From: Anaerolinea thermophila
Lineage (GTDB): Bacteria > Chloroflexota > Anaerolineae > Anaerolineales > Anaerolineaceae
NCBI RefSeq assembly: GCF_020723905.1
Contig: NZ_DYHZ01000005.1
Location: forward strand, 1-64,000
Length of the DNA stretch: 64,000 bases
Direction of reading: 5' to 3'
The notes beneath the pieces were generated by a model. It was not told where the DNA came from. It searched no databases and saw nothing but the letters and a program-made list of their open reading frames with translations. Positions 18,216 to 27,851 of the stretch are shown piece after piece. Every line of letters starts with the position of its first letter. Position 1 is the first letter of the stretch. Both the position numbers and the translations under genes were made by a program.

Positions 18216-19415
18216 ATGTCGAGAACACACACGTTCATCATCCTCATCCTGACGATTTTTGTGTTTTTCCTCTCGGCTTGCTCTGGAGGGGAAATTGCCG
18301 GGAAACCTACTCCCACGCCGGTTCCACAGGTTTCCAATTATGAACGCTCGATTTTCGTAGTCGAGCGGGGACCCATCGTGGAAGAAAGGACGTTAATAGG
18401 GGAAATCGTCCCATCCAGGCAGGAAGAGTTATTCTTTCGGGCTTCCGGTTATGTGAGCCGGGTGGTGTTTAAGCAGGGAGATACTGTCAAACAGGGCGAT
18501 ATTCTGGCGGAACTTCAGGTGGATGATTTGTTGAATCAACTGGAACAGGCGCGTATTGATCTGGAAGTGGCTCAGGCAAATTATGAAAAAGAAAAAGCCC
18601 AGTTTGCTTATGATCTGGAAAAAGCCAGGGTAGAAGTTTTTACTTTGCAGAAACAGGTGGAACTTGCGCAAATGGCTGTAAATCAGTCCTATGGATTGGA
18701 AAAACAGCGTGCTCAGGCTAATCTGGAAATTACCCAGCAAAATCTAAACCTTGCGGAAATGCGCTTGCAGATTCTGGAAAACCAATCCACTACTTATGCA
18801 GAGCAAGCCGTCAGGCGCAGTCAACTGGCGGTAGAACGACTGGAAAAATTACTGGCAGAACGGCAAATTGTTGCGCCATTTGACGGCATTATCCTGCGCA
18901 GTATTATTCGCCCCGGACAATCGGTAGATGCGTTTTTCACCTCGTTTATTGTGGGAGACCCTGCTGATCTGGTGGTCCGTGTTCAATATGATTCCGAACT
19001 GGTTACTCGATTAAATCAGGATACTGAGGTGAAATTATTCCTCAAAGAAAATGACACTGAAGGTTATCCTGCAGAGTACCTGCCTGGATTTCTGCCCATC
19101 AGCGCGAAAGTCGAAGGAGCATCTTCTGCGCGTTCATCGGGCGACTTTATGTATTTTACGGTCTCAAAGGATGTTCCCCGTGACCAGATTCGGGTGGGGC
19201 GGTCTGTAACCCTCAAGATCGTTTTAGGAAAGAAAGACGACGCCCTGCTGATTCCGCCTGCTGCTATTCGAGAATACAAAGGGTTGAAATTCGTCATTGT
19301 ACAAGAGGGAGAAAAACGCCGACGGGTGGAAATTTCAAAGATTGGCTTAAAGTCTCTGGATCGAGTGGAAGTGTTTGCTGACCTTCAACCCGGCGATCAG
19401 GTTGTTGGACCGTAG
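18216..19415 (+). CDS. HlyD/MacA-type membrane-fusion adaptor lipoprotein
   Basis: 399 residues with lipobox FLSAC near residue 23. A biotinyl-lipoyl-like half-motif (about 75-105, VVFKQGDTVKQGDILAEL) is followed by a long coiled coil (about 105-210, Glu/Gln/Ala-rich). The second lipoyl half is IVAPFDGIILRSIIRPGQSV, then beta-barrel segments. It would link an ABC exporter to the outside or act as the exporter's extracytoplasmic chaperone. It heads an operon with the FtsX-type permease and two ATPases. In a cell with a single membrane such adaptors work without a TolC partner; the envelope type here is not proven. Confidence 0.86.
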   Translation: MSRTHTFIILILTIFVFFLSACSGGEIAGKPTPTPVPQVSNYERSIFVVERGPIVEERTLIGEIVPSRQEELFFRASGYVSRVVFKQGDTVKQGDILAELQVDDLLNQLEQARIDLEVAQANYEKEKAQFAYDLEKARVEVFTLQKQVELAQMAVNQSYGLEKQRAQANLEITQQNLNLAEMRLQILENQSTTYAEQAVRRSQLAVERLEKLLAERQIVAPFDGIILRSIIRPGQSVDAFFTSFIVGDPADLVVRVQYDSELVTRLNQDTEVKLFLKENDTEGYPAEYLPGFLPISAKVEGASSARSSGDFMYFTVSKDVPRDQIRVGRSVTLKIVLGKKDDALLIPPAAIREYKGLKFVIVQEGEKRRRVEISKIGLKSLDRVEVFADLQPGDQVVGP

Positions 19416-19432
19416 GAAGGAGTCCCAGGACA

Positions 19433-22429
19433 ATGCGCTCGAAACTCCACAGGCTCTTTATGCGAGTCCGTTCCAGTCGAGAGATTGGTGCAAAACAACT
19501 TCGTCAGGTAATTACCGGGCTTATCATGGCTCTGCCTGTTCTTCTGGCATCCTGGATTTCAACGGCAAAGGACCTTTTGCTGTCTTTCGCAGCAATGACG
19601 ATTGTGGTAGTCAAACGATTACGCCACAATCTTGGATTGAGCATGAGTGCCCTGTTGGGAATCGTTGCGGTCCTTGCGATGGTGGTTTGCGTCCCCATCT
19701 TTTCTCATGGTGTGTCCAGTGAGGTTTTACAGGCGCAATTAATCGAGCAAGCCCTTACCACTCGACGAAGTTTGTTTAGTTTGCATATGTCTGCCATGGA
19801 TAAACAGGGAACTGCGCCTTTGAATGTAGATAAGGTGCAGGAAACTACCCGGTTTATCCAGGACAATTCCATGCGATTGATAGGTATCCCTGCACGCACC
19901 ATCATCATGCGGGTGCAATCTGCCACCATTGGATTAAAACCGCTTACCCCCCGTGGCTCGCTTCCATCGGATCAGCCGTGGATGGTCATGTCGTTTGTTG
20001 CTCAGGACAATGTCCCGTCTATGGGAAGGATTGTAGATGGGCGTTGGCCCTTACCTTGCAAAGAGAGTGGGGAACCCATTGAGGTAGCCGTATTGGAAAG
20101 CACGGCGGACGAAATGTTCCTCAACGTTGGAGACCGATTCCGGAATGGTCCCCTCGAAATTGTCATTACAGGGATCTGGACGCCGATCAACTCTCAGGAC
20201 CCTCTCTGGTATGAATTGCCAAAAACGGCTTTTGCTACCGCTCTCTGGATTCCAGCCGAAACCTATCAGGCACGTATGGCGGAGTTCTTTGCCAGACCCG
20301 TATTTACTGCTTCGTGGTATGTGATTCTCGATGACCGACGCCTGAATTTTGCAAATGCACCGGAGTACGCCCGCGGGTTGGTACGTTTGGACTCGGAACT
20401 GCGGCGGCGGGTTCCTGGGATCACGATAGATTATTCTCCATTAAAAGCATTGCAAGCCTATCAGGAACGGGCAGATGCGCTCACCACAATGTTTTACGCC
20501 ACGGGGTCTCCCATGGTTGTCCTGGCGCTCTTATTTATCAGTTTGACTGCCTCCATTGCGGTACAGCAATACGAGCAGGAAACAGTGACTTTGCGGGGAC
20601 GGGGCACTTCCTGGATCAGGATTGCCAGCCTCAATCTGGTGGAGAGCGTGATTCTTGTGGCTGTTTCTGTGATTCCTTCATTATTGCTTGGCTGGATGGC
20701 GGCGAATCTGATTGGACATACGGTTTCGTTCTTAAAGTTTGCCTCTCGTCCATCAATTCCTTTTTCCATTCAGGGGATAAACCTGACCTGGTATCTTGTT
20801 ACCATTGTCATTATTGTCATTGCTCGCTTTCTCCCCGGGGTTTCAGCAAGCCAGATCAGTATTGTCCGACTTAAGCAGGAACAGGGAAGGGGTTCCCGTA
20901 AGCCTCTGTGGGAACGGTATTATCTGGATTTCCTGTTATTGCTGCCCGGGATTTACGCTTATATCACCCAAAGCGGGTTTGCCAAACAATTGCGCTTTAT
21001 TCCCGCGCTGGATCCAGCCGCCAATCCACAATACCGCGATTTGCTTCTTTTTGTTGCGCCAGCGCTGTTTGTCATTGCCCTGTGTATGATTGTCCTGCGT
21101 TTTCTGCCTTTACTGGTGCGTTTTCTATCACAGGCTCTGGAAAACATCCCTCAAGTATGGGCGTATCTGGCAATTCAGCAGATTGCTCGCCGTCCCGCCG
21201 ACTATTCAAGCGCATTGCTTCTGATCATGATTTCGTTAAGTCTGGCAATTTTTTCCGCCTCTACTGCAAAGACGCTGGATCAGTGGACTTATGACTCGAT
21301 CTATTACCGGGAAGGCACAGACTTTGTCGTTCATGAGTACGCTGTTTCTTCCGGCAATACCTCTTTTTCCGGGTCTTCGACCAGCACGATTTCCGAAGCC
21401 GACTTGAACCTGGATAGTTATGTCTCGATGGAAGAGCATCTCAAGTTGCCCGGTGTCGAACATGTTACCCGTGTGGGAAGATACCCGGGTACATTTTCTT
21501 ATGGGGTTGGGGAGCAAGAATGTATTTTCATGGGGATTGATCGCCTGGATTTCCCCCTGGTAGCCTTTCACCGCAATGACTTTGCCAAAGTATCCTTTGG
21601 GGAACTCATGAATGCTCTGGGGTTGGAACCCATGGGGGTTCTGGTGCCAGAAGACCTGGCGGAGAAACTCGGGTTGAAAATCGGCGATACGCTTCTTACC
21701 ACCGTCAATATCCTCGATCAACGAAATGAACGGGAACTGATTGTGGTGGGTATTTATTCTTATTTCCCCACTGTTTTTCCCGACAAACGCCCGACCCTGG
21801 TGGTGAATCTGGATTCCCTTTTTGAACTCCCGGATGAGGTCATCGGGTACGATATCTGGATGAAATTAAAGGGCGACACGGATCTCATTAAACTGCGCCA
21901 GGAATTACGATCGCTGGTTGGAGGAGATGGAGCGGTTATTGATGTCAGAGGAAGGGCTTTGGAGAAAATCCGTGAGGAACTTAACCGACCTGAACGTGTG
22001 GGACTTTTTGGAGTGTTGAATGTAGGTTTCTTGTTTACAGGCTTGATGCCGGGAATTGGCTTTGTCCTGTATTCTTATGCTTCCCTTCGCCGAAGGTTCA
22101 TTCAACTGGGAATTTTACAGGCCATTGGTATGTCTCTGAAGCAACTCATCGCCAACCTTATATTAGAACAGACTATTCTGATGGGTGTAGCGATTGTCGT
22201 CGGTGCCACAGTGGGATTGGCGAGCAGCGTGTTGTTCATTCCATTTCTCCAGATTTCCGCTTCAGGAGGGCAGACAGTGCCCCCATTTCAAGTGCTGATT
22301 GGCTGGGGAGAGGCTTTGGGATTGAGTCTGGCTTTTGCATTGATTCTGGCAATGACGATGGCAGGAACGATTTGGACTCTCATGAGAATGAAGATGTTCC
22401 AGGCTGTGAAGATGGGTGAAGCCCTGTAA
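19433..22429 (+). CDS. Large FtsX-family ABC transporter permease
   Basis: 998 residues with many membrane spans: one near 60-85, a cluster about 355-480, spans near 535-570, and a C-terminal set near 865-985. Two large extracytoplasmic stretches (about 90-355 and 615-860) look like MacB-type periplasmic domains. The arrangement fits a fused double FtsX permease of the lipoprotein-release/macrolide-export type. It begins 17 bases after the adaptor gene and ends 3 bases before the first ATPase. Cargo is unknown: lipoproteins, peptides and surfactant-like molecules are all possible. Confidence 0.82.
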   Translation: MRSKLHRLFMRVRSSREIGAKQLRQVITGLIMALPVLLASWISTAKDLLLSFAAMTIVVVKRLRHNLGLSMSALLGIVAVLAMVVCVPIFSHGVSSEVLQAQLIEQALTTRRSLFSLHMSAMDKQGTAPLNVDKVQETTRFIQDNSMRLIGIPARTIIMRVQSATIGLKPLTPRGSLPSDQPWMVMSFVAQDNVPSMGRIVDGRWPLPCKESGEPIEVAVLESTADEMFLNVGDRFRNGPLEIVITGIWTPINSQDPLWYELPKTAFATALWIPAETYQARMAEFFARPVFTASWYVILDDRRLNFANAPEYARGLVRLDSELRRRVPGITIDYSPLKALQAYQERADALTTMFYATGSPMVVLALLFISLTASIAVQQYEQETVTLRGRGTSWIRIASLNLVESVILVAVSVIPSLLLGWMAANLIGHTVSFLKFASRPSIPFSIQGINLTWYLVTIVIIVIARFLPGVSASQISIVRLKQEQGRGSRKPLWERYYLDFLLLLPGIYAYITQSGFAKQLRFIPALDPAANPQYRDLLLFVAPALFVIALCMIVLRFLPLLVRFLSQALENIPQVWAYLAIQQIARRPADYSSALLLIMISLSLAIFSASTAKTLDQWTYDSIYYREGTDFVVHEYAVSSGNTSFSGSSTSTISEADLNLDSYVSMEEHLKLPGVEHVTRVGRYPGTFSYGVGEQECIFMGIDRLDFPLVAFHRNDFAKVSFGELMNALGLEPMGVLVPEDLAEKLGLKIGDTLLTTVNILDQRNERELIVVGIYSYFPTVFPDKRPTLVVNLDSLFELPDEVIGYDIWMKLKGDTDLIKLRQELRSLVGGDGAVIDVRGRALEKIREELNRPERVGLFGVLNVGFLFTGLMPGIGFVLYSYASLRRRFIQLGILQAIGMSLKQLIANLILEQTILMGVAIVVGATVGLASSVLFIPFLQISASGGQTVPPFQVLIGWGEALGLSLAFALILAMTMAGTIWTLMRMKMFQAVKMGEAL

Positions 22430-22432
22430 CAG

Positions 22433-23482
22433 GTGATACATATGCCAAATACGGAACCGTTGATCGTTTGTGAGAATCTGGTCAAAATTTATAAAATCGC
22501 TGATCTGGAAGTGGTGGCGCTTCAAGGACTGGATTTGACCGTTCCTCGTAAGGAAATGTTAGGCATTGTGGGGGCTTCAGGGTCTGGCAAAACCACTTTA
22601 ATGAATATCCTTGGAGGGCTGGATCGTCCGTCTGCGGGGAAGGTGACTGTAGATGGGATTGACCTCTTAAGTCTTTCGGATGAAGCCCTGAATGAATATC
22701 AGCGGATGAAGGTCGGTTTTGTCTGGCAACAGACCTCCCGAAACTTAATCCCTTATCTGACCGCTGAAGAAAACATTGAATTGCCCATGATCATGGCTGG
22801 AGTCCACCATAAACTACAGCGCAGGGAATGGGCACATGAACTCCTTGAGGCCGTAGGATTGTTTCATCGCCGTCGCCATCGTTTGACCCAACTTTCAGGC
22901 GGGGAGCAACAGCGCATTGCCATTGCCGTTGCTCTGGCAAATAAACCGGTTCTCTTGCTGGGGGATGAACCTACCGGCGAAGTTGACTCTGCCACTGCCC
23001 AAACCATTATGGATACTTTCAGACGGTTGAAGGAGCAATTAAACCTGACCATCGTTATTGTGACCCACGATCCTCGCGTTGCGGAACAGGTTGATCGTGT
23101 GGTAGCCATTCGGGATGGCAAAATTTCCACAGAGACTGTTCGTCAGGTTTCGCAACTGGAGGCTTTAATGGCTGGCGAATCTTCCGGAGAACAGGTCTCG
23201 CTGATGCCGTCGCAAGTTTCTTACAGAGAATTTGTGGTGCTTGATTCCGCCGGACGTTTACAGATTCCAAAAGAAATCCGTGAAGAGTTAGGGATCGGGA
23301 AAAGAGTTGAAATGGAAATCGAAGACGGCAAAATTATCATCAAACCGGTAGAGGGGGAAGGCGGTGAGTCGCTCAAGAGCTTAAGCATTGAAGAGCAAAT
23401 TGCGATTCTGTTTTCCGGTGAAAAAGGTCCGCAACCCAAACCTGGAAGTGTCAAAAAATTAAAATGGCTTGGTTGGAAGTAG
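22433..23482 (+). CDS. ABC transporter ATPase fused to a C-terminal AbrB-like domain
   Basis: 349 residues from a GTG start; an ATG at 22442 is a close alternative. Residues 1-240 are a LolD/MacB-type ATPase: Walker A GASGSGKTT, signature LSGGEQQRI, Walker B VLLLGDEPTGEVD. After a short linker, residues about 263-307 read like a SpoVT/AbrB swapped-hairpin domain, with SAGRLQIPKEIREELGI followed by KIIIKP. A Lys-rich tail follows. AbrB domains usually bind DNA, so the protein may sense or regulate as well as transport; alternatively the domain only dimerises the ATPase. Note Walker B carries Gly before Asp (LLGDEP) instead of the usual hydrophobic residue. Confidence 0.88.
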   Translation: MIHMPNTEPLIVCENLVKIYKIADLEVVALQGLDLTVPRKEMLGIVGASGSGKTTLMNILGGLDRPSAGKVTVDGIDLLSLSDEALNEYQRMKVGFVWQQTSRNLIPYLTAEENIELPMIMAGVHHKLQRREWAHELLEAVGLFHRRRHRLTQLSGGEQQRIAIAVALANKPVLLLGDEPTGEVDSATAQTIMDTFRRLKEQLNLTIVIVTHDPRVAEQVDRVVAIRDGKISTETVRQVSQLEALMAGESSGEQVSLMPSQVSYREFVVLDSAGRLQIPKEIREELGIGKRVEMEIEDGKIIIKPVEGEGGESLKSLSIEEQIAILFSGEKGPQPKPGSVKKLKWLGWK

Positions 23483-23495
23483 AAGGAACAGAGTC

Positions 23496-24233
23496 ATGGA
23501 AGAAACCAGAATTGCAGATATTCCCGAATCCCTCAAGAATCGTGCTGTGATTGTGAAGGTAAGCGGTGTTACGCGGATTTATGAAGTTGGTTCTTCTCAG
23601 GTGATTGCGCTGAAGGACGTCTCGCTGGAGATACCACAAGGGATTTTAGCGGCACTGAAAGGGCGTTCCGGCTCAGGAAAGACCACGTTGCTGAATATGA
23701 TTGGTGGACTGGATTCACCAACTCAAGGCGAGGTAGAACTCTTCGGAATCAGACTTTCTGAACTGGATGAGGAAGCCAAAACCGAATTAAGAAGACAGAG
23801 GCTGGGTTTTGTTTTCCAGTCTTTTGCGATCATGCCTATGTTTTCTGCGGTGGAGAATGTCGAGTTAATGCTGCGGATAGCCAATAAACAGGCGGATAGA
23901 CACAAACTTGCCATGAGGGCGCTGGAGATCGTTGGGCTGGGTCCCTGGGCACATCATCGCCCCTGGGAACTCTCAGGCGGACAGCAACAGCGGGTTGCCA
24001 TTGCCCGAGCGCTGGCAACGCGACCGGATTTGATTATTGCAGATGAGCCAACCGGAGAACTGGATAGTACCACCGGAAGACAAATCATGGCGCTTTTCCG
24101 TTACATTGCCGTGAAAGAAGGGATTACGGTGTTGATGGCTACCCATGACCCGATGATCGAAGAATACGCTCACATGGTGGTGGATCTGCGGGATGGACAG
24201 ATCCTTTCCGTCCGTTATCCGAATCCATCATGA
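23496..24233 (+). CDS. ABC transporter ATP-binding protein (second ATPase of the operon)
   Basis: 245 residues from the ATG at 23496, which follows AAGGA; the open frame extends 9 codons further but without a ribosome site. It is MacB/LolD-like: Walker [10 protein letters not shown], signature LSGGQQQRV, Walker [13 protein letters not shown], and H-loop ATHDP. With the preceding fused ATPase it gives the permease two different motor subunits, so a heterodimeric motor is plausible. It is followed 12 bases later by the GH5 gene, which could be the last gene of the same transcript. Confidence 0.9.
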   Translation: MEETRIADIPESLKNRAVIVKVSGVTRIYEVGSSQVIALKDVSLEIPQGILAALKGRSGSGKTTLLNMIGGLDSPTQGEVELFGIRLSELDEEAKTELRRQRLGFVFQSFAIMPMFSAVENVELMLRIANKQADRHKLAMRALEIVGLGPWAHHRPWELSGGQQQRVAIARALATRPDLIIADEPTGELDSTTGRQIMALFRYIAVKEGITVLMATHDPMIEEYAHMVVDLRDGQILSVRYPNPS

Positions 24234-24245
24234 CCGGATGGTGCG

Positions 24246-25409
24246 ATGAAATCCAGTTTATCCGTGTTCAATCCCCTCGTTGTCATTCTTATGACGTTCC
24301 TCGTGAGTGCATGTGCTGGAGTTTTCCCCTCGGAAACGCGGGGTTTGTCAGGTGAAACCGATATTCCACCCATTGAAGGCAACACTTCGGGGACGGTGAT
24401 GCCCTCCTCAACAGTATCGCGGATAATAACTCCCTCTGCTCCTGATCACACATCTGCCCCTGATCAGTATGCCTTCGAGCAAAATCGCCGGCTGGGTCGG
24501 GGGGTTAATCTGGGAAATGCACTGGAAGCGCCCAATGAGGGGGATTGGGGGGTGACGCTCGATGCATCTTTTTTTCAGTTGATTGCCTCAGCGGGTTTTG
24601 ATAGCGTTCGGATTCCAGTACGATGGAACACTCATGCCTCACTGGATCCACCTTATACAATTGATCCAGACTTCTTTGACCGGGTGGATTGGGCAATTGC
24701 ACAGGCTTTTAAGAATGACCTGAATGTGATTATCAACATTCACCACTATGAGGAACTCATGGAGACGCCAGATCTCCATTATGATCGCTTTCTGGCGCTG
24801 TGGGAACAGATTGCTTTCCATTATCGCACTTACCCCGAATCGTTGTATTTCGAATTACTCAATGAACCTCATGGAGCGCTTAAGCCACTGATCTGGAATG
24901 ATTATGCTGCAGAAGCCATTCAGATCATTCGCAAATCCAATCCAAATCGCACCATTATTGCCGGATCGGGGAACTGGAACAGCATAGAAGCCTTAGAGTC
25001 GCTGATGCTTCCAGAAGAAGAACGTAATCTCATTGTGACCGTCCATTATTATGCTCCTTTCCAGTTTACCCATCAGGGGGCGGAATGGGTTCCCGGGACG
25101 GAGAAGTTTCTGGGTACCCGATGGGAAGGAAATGAGCGGGAAAAAAAGGCGATTGACTCCGATTTCGATGTTGCCTTCCGGTGGTCTCAGAAGTATGCCC
25201 GTCCGATCTTTTTGGGGGAGTTTGGCGCTTACTCAAAAGCCGATCTGGAATCCAGGCAAAGATGGACGGAATATGTGGCGCGCTCTGCTGAAAGATATGG
25301 TTTCTCATGGGCATATTGGGAATTTTGTGCCGGGTTCGGCCTTTATAACCGACAAACTCAACGATGGGTTGAACCTCTCCTTCAAGCCTTAATTCCCGAA
25401 CAGAAGTGA
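24246..25409 (+). CDS. GH5-family endo-glucanase lipoprotein
   Basis: 387 residues. The lipobox is LVSAC (Cys 23), followed by a Ser/Thr/Pro linker to about residue 75. The glycosidase domain starts at GRGVNLGNALEAP. Catalytic acid/base is E207 in LLNEPHG and the nucleophile E325 in FLGEFGAYS; VRIPVRW, IINIHHYEE and VTVHYYAP are further GH5 marks. It should cut beta-1,4-glucan or a related beta-linked polymer at the cell surface. Gene order with the lactonase, epimerase and GH3 genes suggests a beta-glucan use set. Substrate between cellulose, mannan and mixed glucan cannot be told here. Confidence 0.88.
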   Translation: MKSSLSVFNPLVVILMTFLVSACAGVFPSETRGLSGETDIPPIEGNTSGTVMPSSTVSRIITPSAPDHTSAPDQYAFEQNRRLGRGVNLGNALEAPNEGDWGVTLDASFFQLIASAGFDSVRIPVRWNTHASLDPPYTIDPDFFDRVDWAIAQAFKNDLNVIINIHHYEELMETPDLHYDRFLALWEQIAFHYRTYPESLYFELLNEPHGALKPLIWNDYAAEAIQIIRKSNPNRTIIAGSGNWNSIEALESLMLPEEERNLIVTVHYYAPFQFTHQGAEWVPGTEKFLGTRWEGNEREKKAIDSDFDVAFRWSQKYARPIFLGEFGAYSKADLESRQRWTEYVARSAERYGFSWAYWEFCAGFGLYNRQTQRWVEPLLQALIPEQK

Positions 25410-25597
25410 TGGTTCAATTCCCTTTGCAATTAGACTCTATGCTATATTGAAGAGGGAGTAAAAGTGAATTGTGCCTTCCGCAGCACCAACCGGGGTTTGG
25501 AATGAAGAAACACACAATCGTTCCTGCAATAATCGCCAAAGCAAGTTTAAGTTAAGGAATATCCAGATTGTTAACCTGATGGGAGACTAAATTAACT

Positions 25598-26668
25598 ATG
25601 ACACGTTTTGTTTATATTGGAACATATACCCAATCTGATCCATCTGAGTCACATCGTGAAGAAGGCATCTTTGTTTACTGGATGGACCCGGTGACGGGAA
25701 GAATGGTCTTTTCTTCTTCGGCTCCCGGCTTGAATCCCTCATTTCTCGCATTTCATCCCAGAAAACGAGTGCTTTATGCTGTCAATGAGTTAATGGAAGG
25801 GATGGTAAGTGCGTATGCGATTCATCCGCAGACGGGGGCATTAACCTTTCTGAATGCAAAACCCACTCAGGGGGCTCATCCCTGCTATGTGAGCATAGAT
25901 CACCGGGGAGAATGGGTGATGTGTGCAAATTACACCGGAGGGAGCATTTCACTTCATCCCATTCTTCCAGATGGATCCTTAGGGGAATTGTCGGATTGGG
26001 TGCAACATCAGGGGGTGTTGGGTCCAAATCAAGCCCGACAGGAATCTCCCCATGCCCATTCGATTGACTTTGACCCATCCCGTAATTTTCTCCTTGCCGC
26101 AGATTTGGGACTGGATAAAGTGATGCTCTATCGCCTTGATCGGAAACGGGGCAGATTCCTTTACCATGGAGAAATTACGCTACCCCCGGGTTCTGGTCCC
26201 CGTCATTTTACATTTACCCGGGACGGCAGGACTCTTTTTGTAGCCAATGAATTGGGAAACACTGTATCCGTTTTTCGCTGGGATTGCGAAAAAGGATTCG
26301 CGGAATTAATAGAGACGGTCTCTACTTTGCCCTCCGATTTTTCACAGGAGAATATCGTTGCCGATATTCATTTGTCTCAGGATGAATCTTTCCTGTATGT
26401 CTCAAACCGGGGGCATGACAGCCTGGCAATTTTCAGAGTTTTGGATGCGGAAAAGGTGACTCTTTTTCCGGTGGGATATTCAACGGTGGAGGGTTCCTGG
26501 CCCCGAAACTTTGGCATTGATCCCACAGGGAGATTCATCGTGGTGGCAAACCAGTATTCCAATCGCGTAGTCCTCTTTCATCGTTATCCTGAAACAGGCA
26601 GGGTTGAGCCGGCAGGGATTTCACTGGATGTTCCTTCTCCGGTCTGTATCAAATTTTATGATCTGTAG
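25598..26668 (+). CDS. Lactonase family beta-propeller (6-phosphogluconolactonase type)
   Basis: 356 residues with repeated propeller blades and no signal peptide. FVYIGTYTQ at the N-terminus, HPCYVSIDHRGEW, SPHAHSIDFDPS, GPRHFTF, and SNRGHDSLAIF are hallmarks of the COG2706/YbhE family. Members hydrolyse 6-phosphogluconolactone, and some act on other sugar lactones. Zwf lies in the same window at 45.6 kb, so a role in the oxidative pentose phosphate route is plausible; its position beside glycosidases also allows a cellobionolactone or aldonolactone role. Confidence 0.82.
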   Translation: MTRFVYIGTYTQSDPSESHREEGIFVYWMDPVTGRMVFSSSAPGLNPSFLAFHPRKRVLYAVNELMEGMVSAYAIHPQTGALTFLNAKPTQGAHPCYVSIDHRGEWVMCANYTGGSISLHPILPDGSLGELSDWVQHQGVLGPNQARQESPHAHSIDFDPSRNFLLAADLGLDKVMLYRLDRKRGRFLYHGEITLPPGSGPRHFTFTRDGRTLFVANELGNTVSVFRWDCEKGFAELIETVSTLPSDFSQENIVADIHLSQDESFLYVSNRGHDSLAIFRVLDAEKVTLFPVGYSTVEGSWPRNFGIDPTGRFIVVANQYSNRVVLFHRYPETGRVEPAGISLDVPSPVCIKFYDL

Positions 26669-26680
26669 ATGGGAGGAATT

Positions 26681-27847
26681 ATGGAGACATTGAAAACCTT
26701 AGCGGGCGAGATGGAGCAGGAAGTCCGGGGCAGGATTCTCCCTTTCTGGATGAATACGGTCAGGGATCCTGACGGGGGATATTATGGGCTGGTCAGCGAG
26801 GAGGGGATTCCCGATCCGCATGCTTCTAAAGGGGGAACTTTACAGGCTCGTGTGGTCTGGACGTTTTCTCATGCTTTCCAATTGTGGCATGAGCCTGCCT
26901 ACCTTGAGGCGGCGCGCCATGGGTGGGAATTCTTCCTGAAGCACATCTGGGATAAGGAGTATGGAGGAATTTACTGGTTGGTAGATTTCAAAGGGCAACC
27001 CTTGGATTCGCGAAAACTTATCTTTGCCAATGCATATGCTCTTTATGCAATGAGCGAATACGCAAAGGCTTTTGACGATGCAGTTGCCCTTGAACTTGCT
27101 GTTTCCCTCTTCCGGCTTTTGGACAGGGTAGCCTACGACGATCGTTACGGAGGATGGTTTGACGGCTTTGATCGGCAATGGCAACCTTTGTCAGATACCC
27201 GGATCTCGCCTCAGGATTTGATGGCGGAAAAATCGATGAACTCTCATCTTCATCTGTTAGAGGCTTTCACCACATTCGCCCGCGTTTGGCGGGATGAGGT
27301 ATTGCTTTTTCGTCTGAGAGAGTGCATTGACCTGTTTCTGAACAGAATCATGCATCCTGAAAACGACCACTTTCGTTTATTCTTTGATCGAGAGTGGCAT
27401 CCGCTCAGTGAAGTTGTCTCTTTTGGGCATGATATTGAAGGCAGCTGGTTGCTGGTCGAAGCCGCTGAAGTGCTTGGAGATGAGACCTTGCTGTCTATTG
27501 TGAAAGCGCGAGCTCTACAACTGGTTGGGCGGGTTCTGGCTGAGGGTCTGGATGAAGATGGTGCTTTGATGAATGGTGGTCAGAAAGATTGGTGGCTTCA
27601 AGCAGAAACCGTTATAGGTTGTGTCAATGCGTATCAAATTTCCGGAGATTCGGAATATTTACGAATTGCTGAAAAGACCTGGCACTGGATTCAAACACAT
27701 CTGCATCATCCTTCTGGAGAATGGAAATGGGGCACTTCCCGCGACCTTCAACCCCAGCGGCGTCCGCTGGTGGACTTCTGGAAATGCCCCTATCACAACA
27801 GCCGAATGTGTTTTGAAGTGATACAGCGAAGTCAAACAGTTGAGTAA
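26681..27847 (+). CDS. AGE-family epimerase, probably cellobiose 2-epimerase
   Basis: 388 residues from the ATG at 26681, which has GGGAGG in front; the upstream ATG at 26669 sits too close to the lactonase stop. The alpha/alpha-barrel family marks are NSHLHLLEAF, FGHDIEGSWLLVEA and KCPYHNSRMCFEV, where His and Arg residues do the epimerisation. Cellobiose 2-epimerase turns cellobiose into glucosyl-mannose; the cytoplasmic location and neighbouring GH5 and GH3 genes favour this over N-acylglucosamine 2-epimerase. It ends 4 bases before the convergent GH3 gene. Confidence 0.82.
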   Translation: METLKTLAGEMEQEVRGRILPFWMNTVRDPDGGYYGLVSEEGIPDPHASKGGTLQARVVWTFSHAFQLWHEPAYLEAARHGWEFFLKHIWDKEYGGIYWLVDFKGQPLDSRKLIFANAYALYAMSEYAKAFDDAVALELAVSLFRLLDRVAYDDRYGGWFDGFDRQWQPLSDTRISPQDLMAEKSMNSHLHLLEAFTTFARVWRDEVLLFRLRECIDLFLNRIMHPENDHFRLFFDREWHPLSEVVSFGHDIEGSWLLVEAAEVLGDETLLSIVKARALQLVGRVLAEGLDEDGALMNGGQKDWWLQAETVIGCVNAYQISGDSEYLRIAEKTWHWIQTHLHHPSGEWKWGTSRDLQPQRRPLVDFWKCPYHNSRMCFEVIQRSQTVE

Positions 27848-27851
27848 AATC

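Noticed and set aside
25502-25555. A 17-codon frame beginning MKKHTIV before the lactonase gene
   Set aside because: No ribosome site and too short to support; probably chance.
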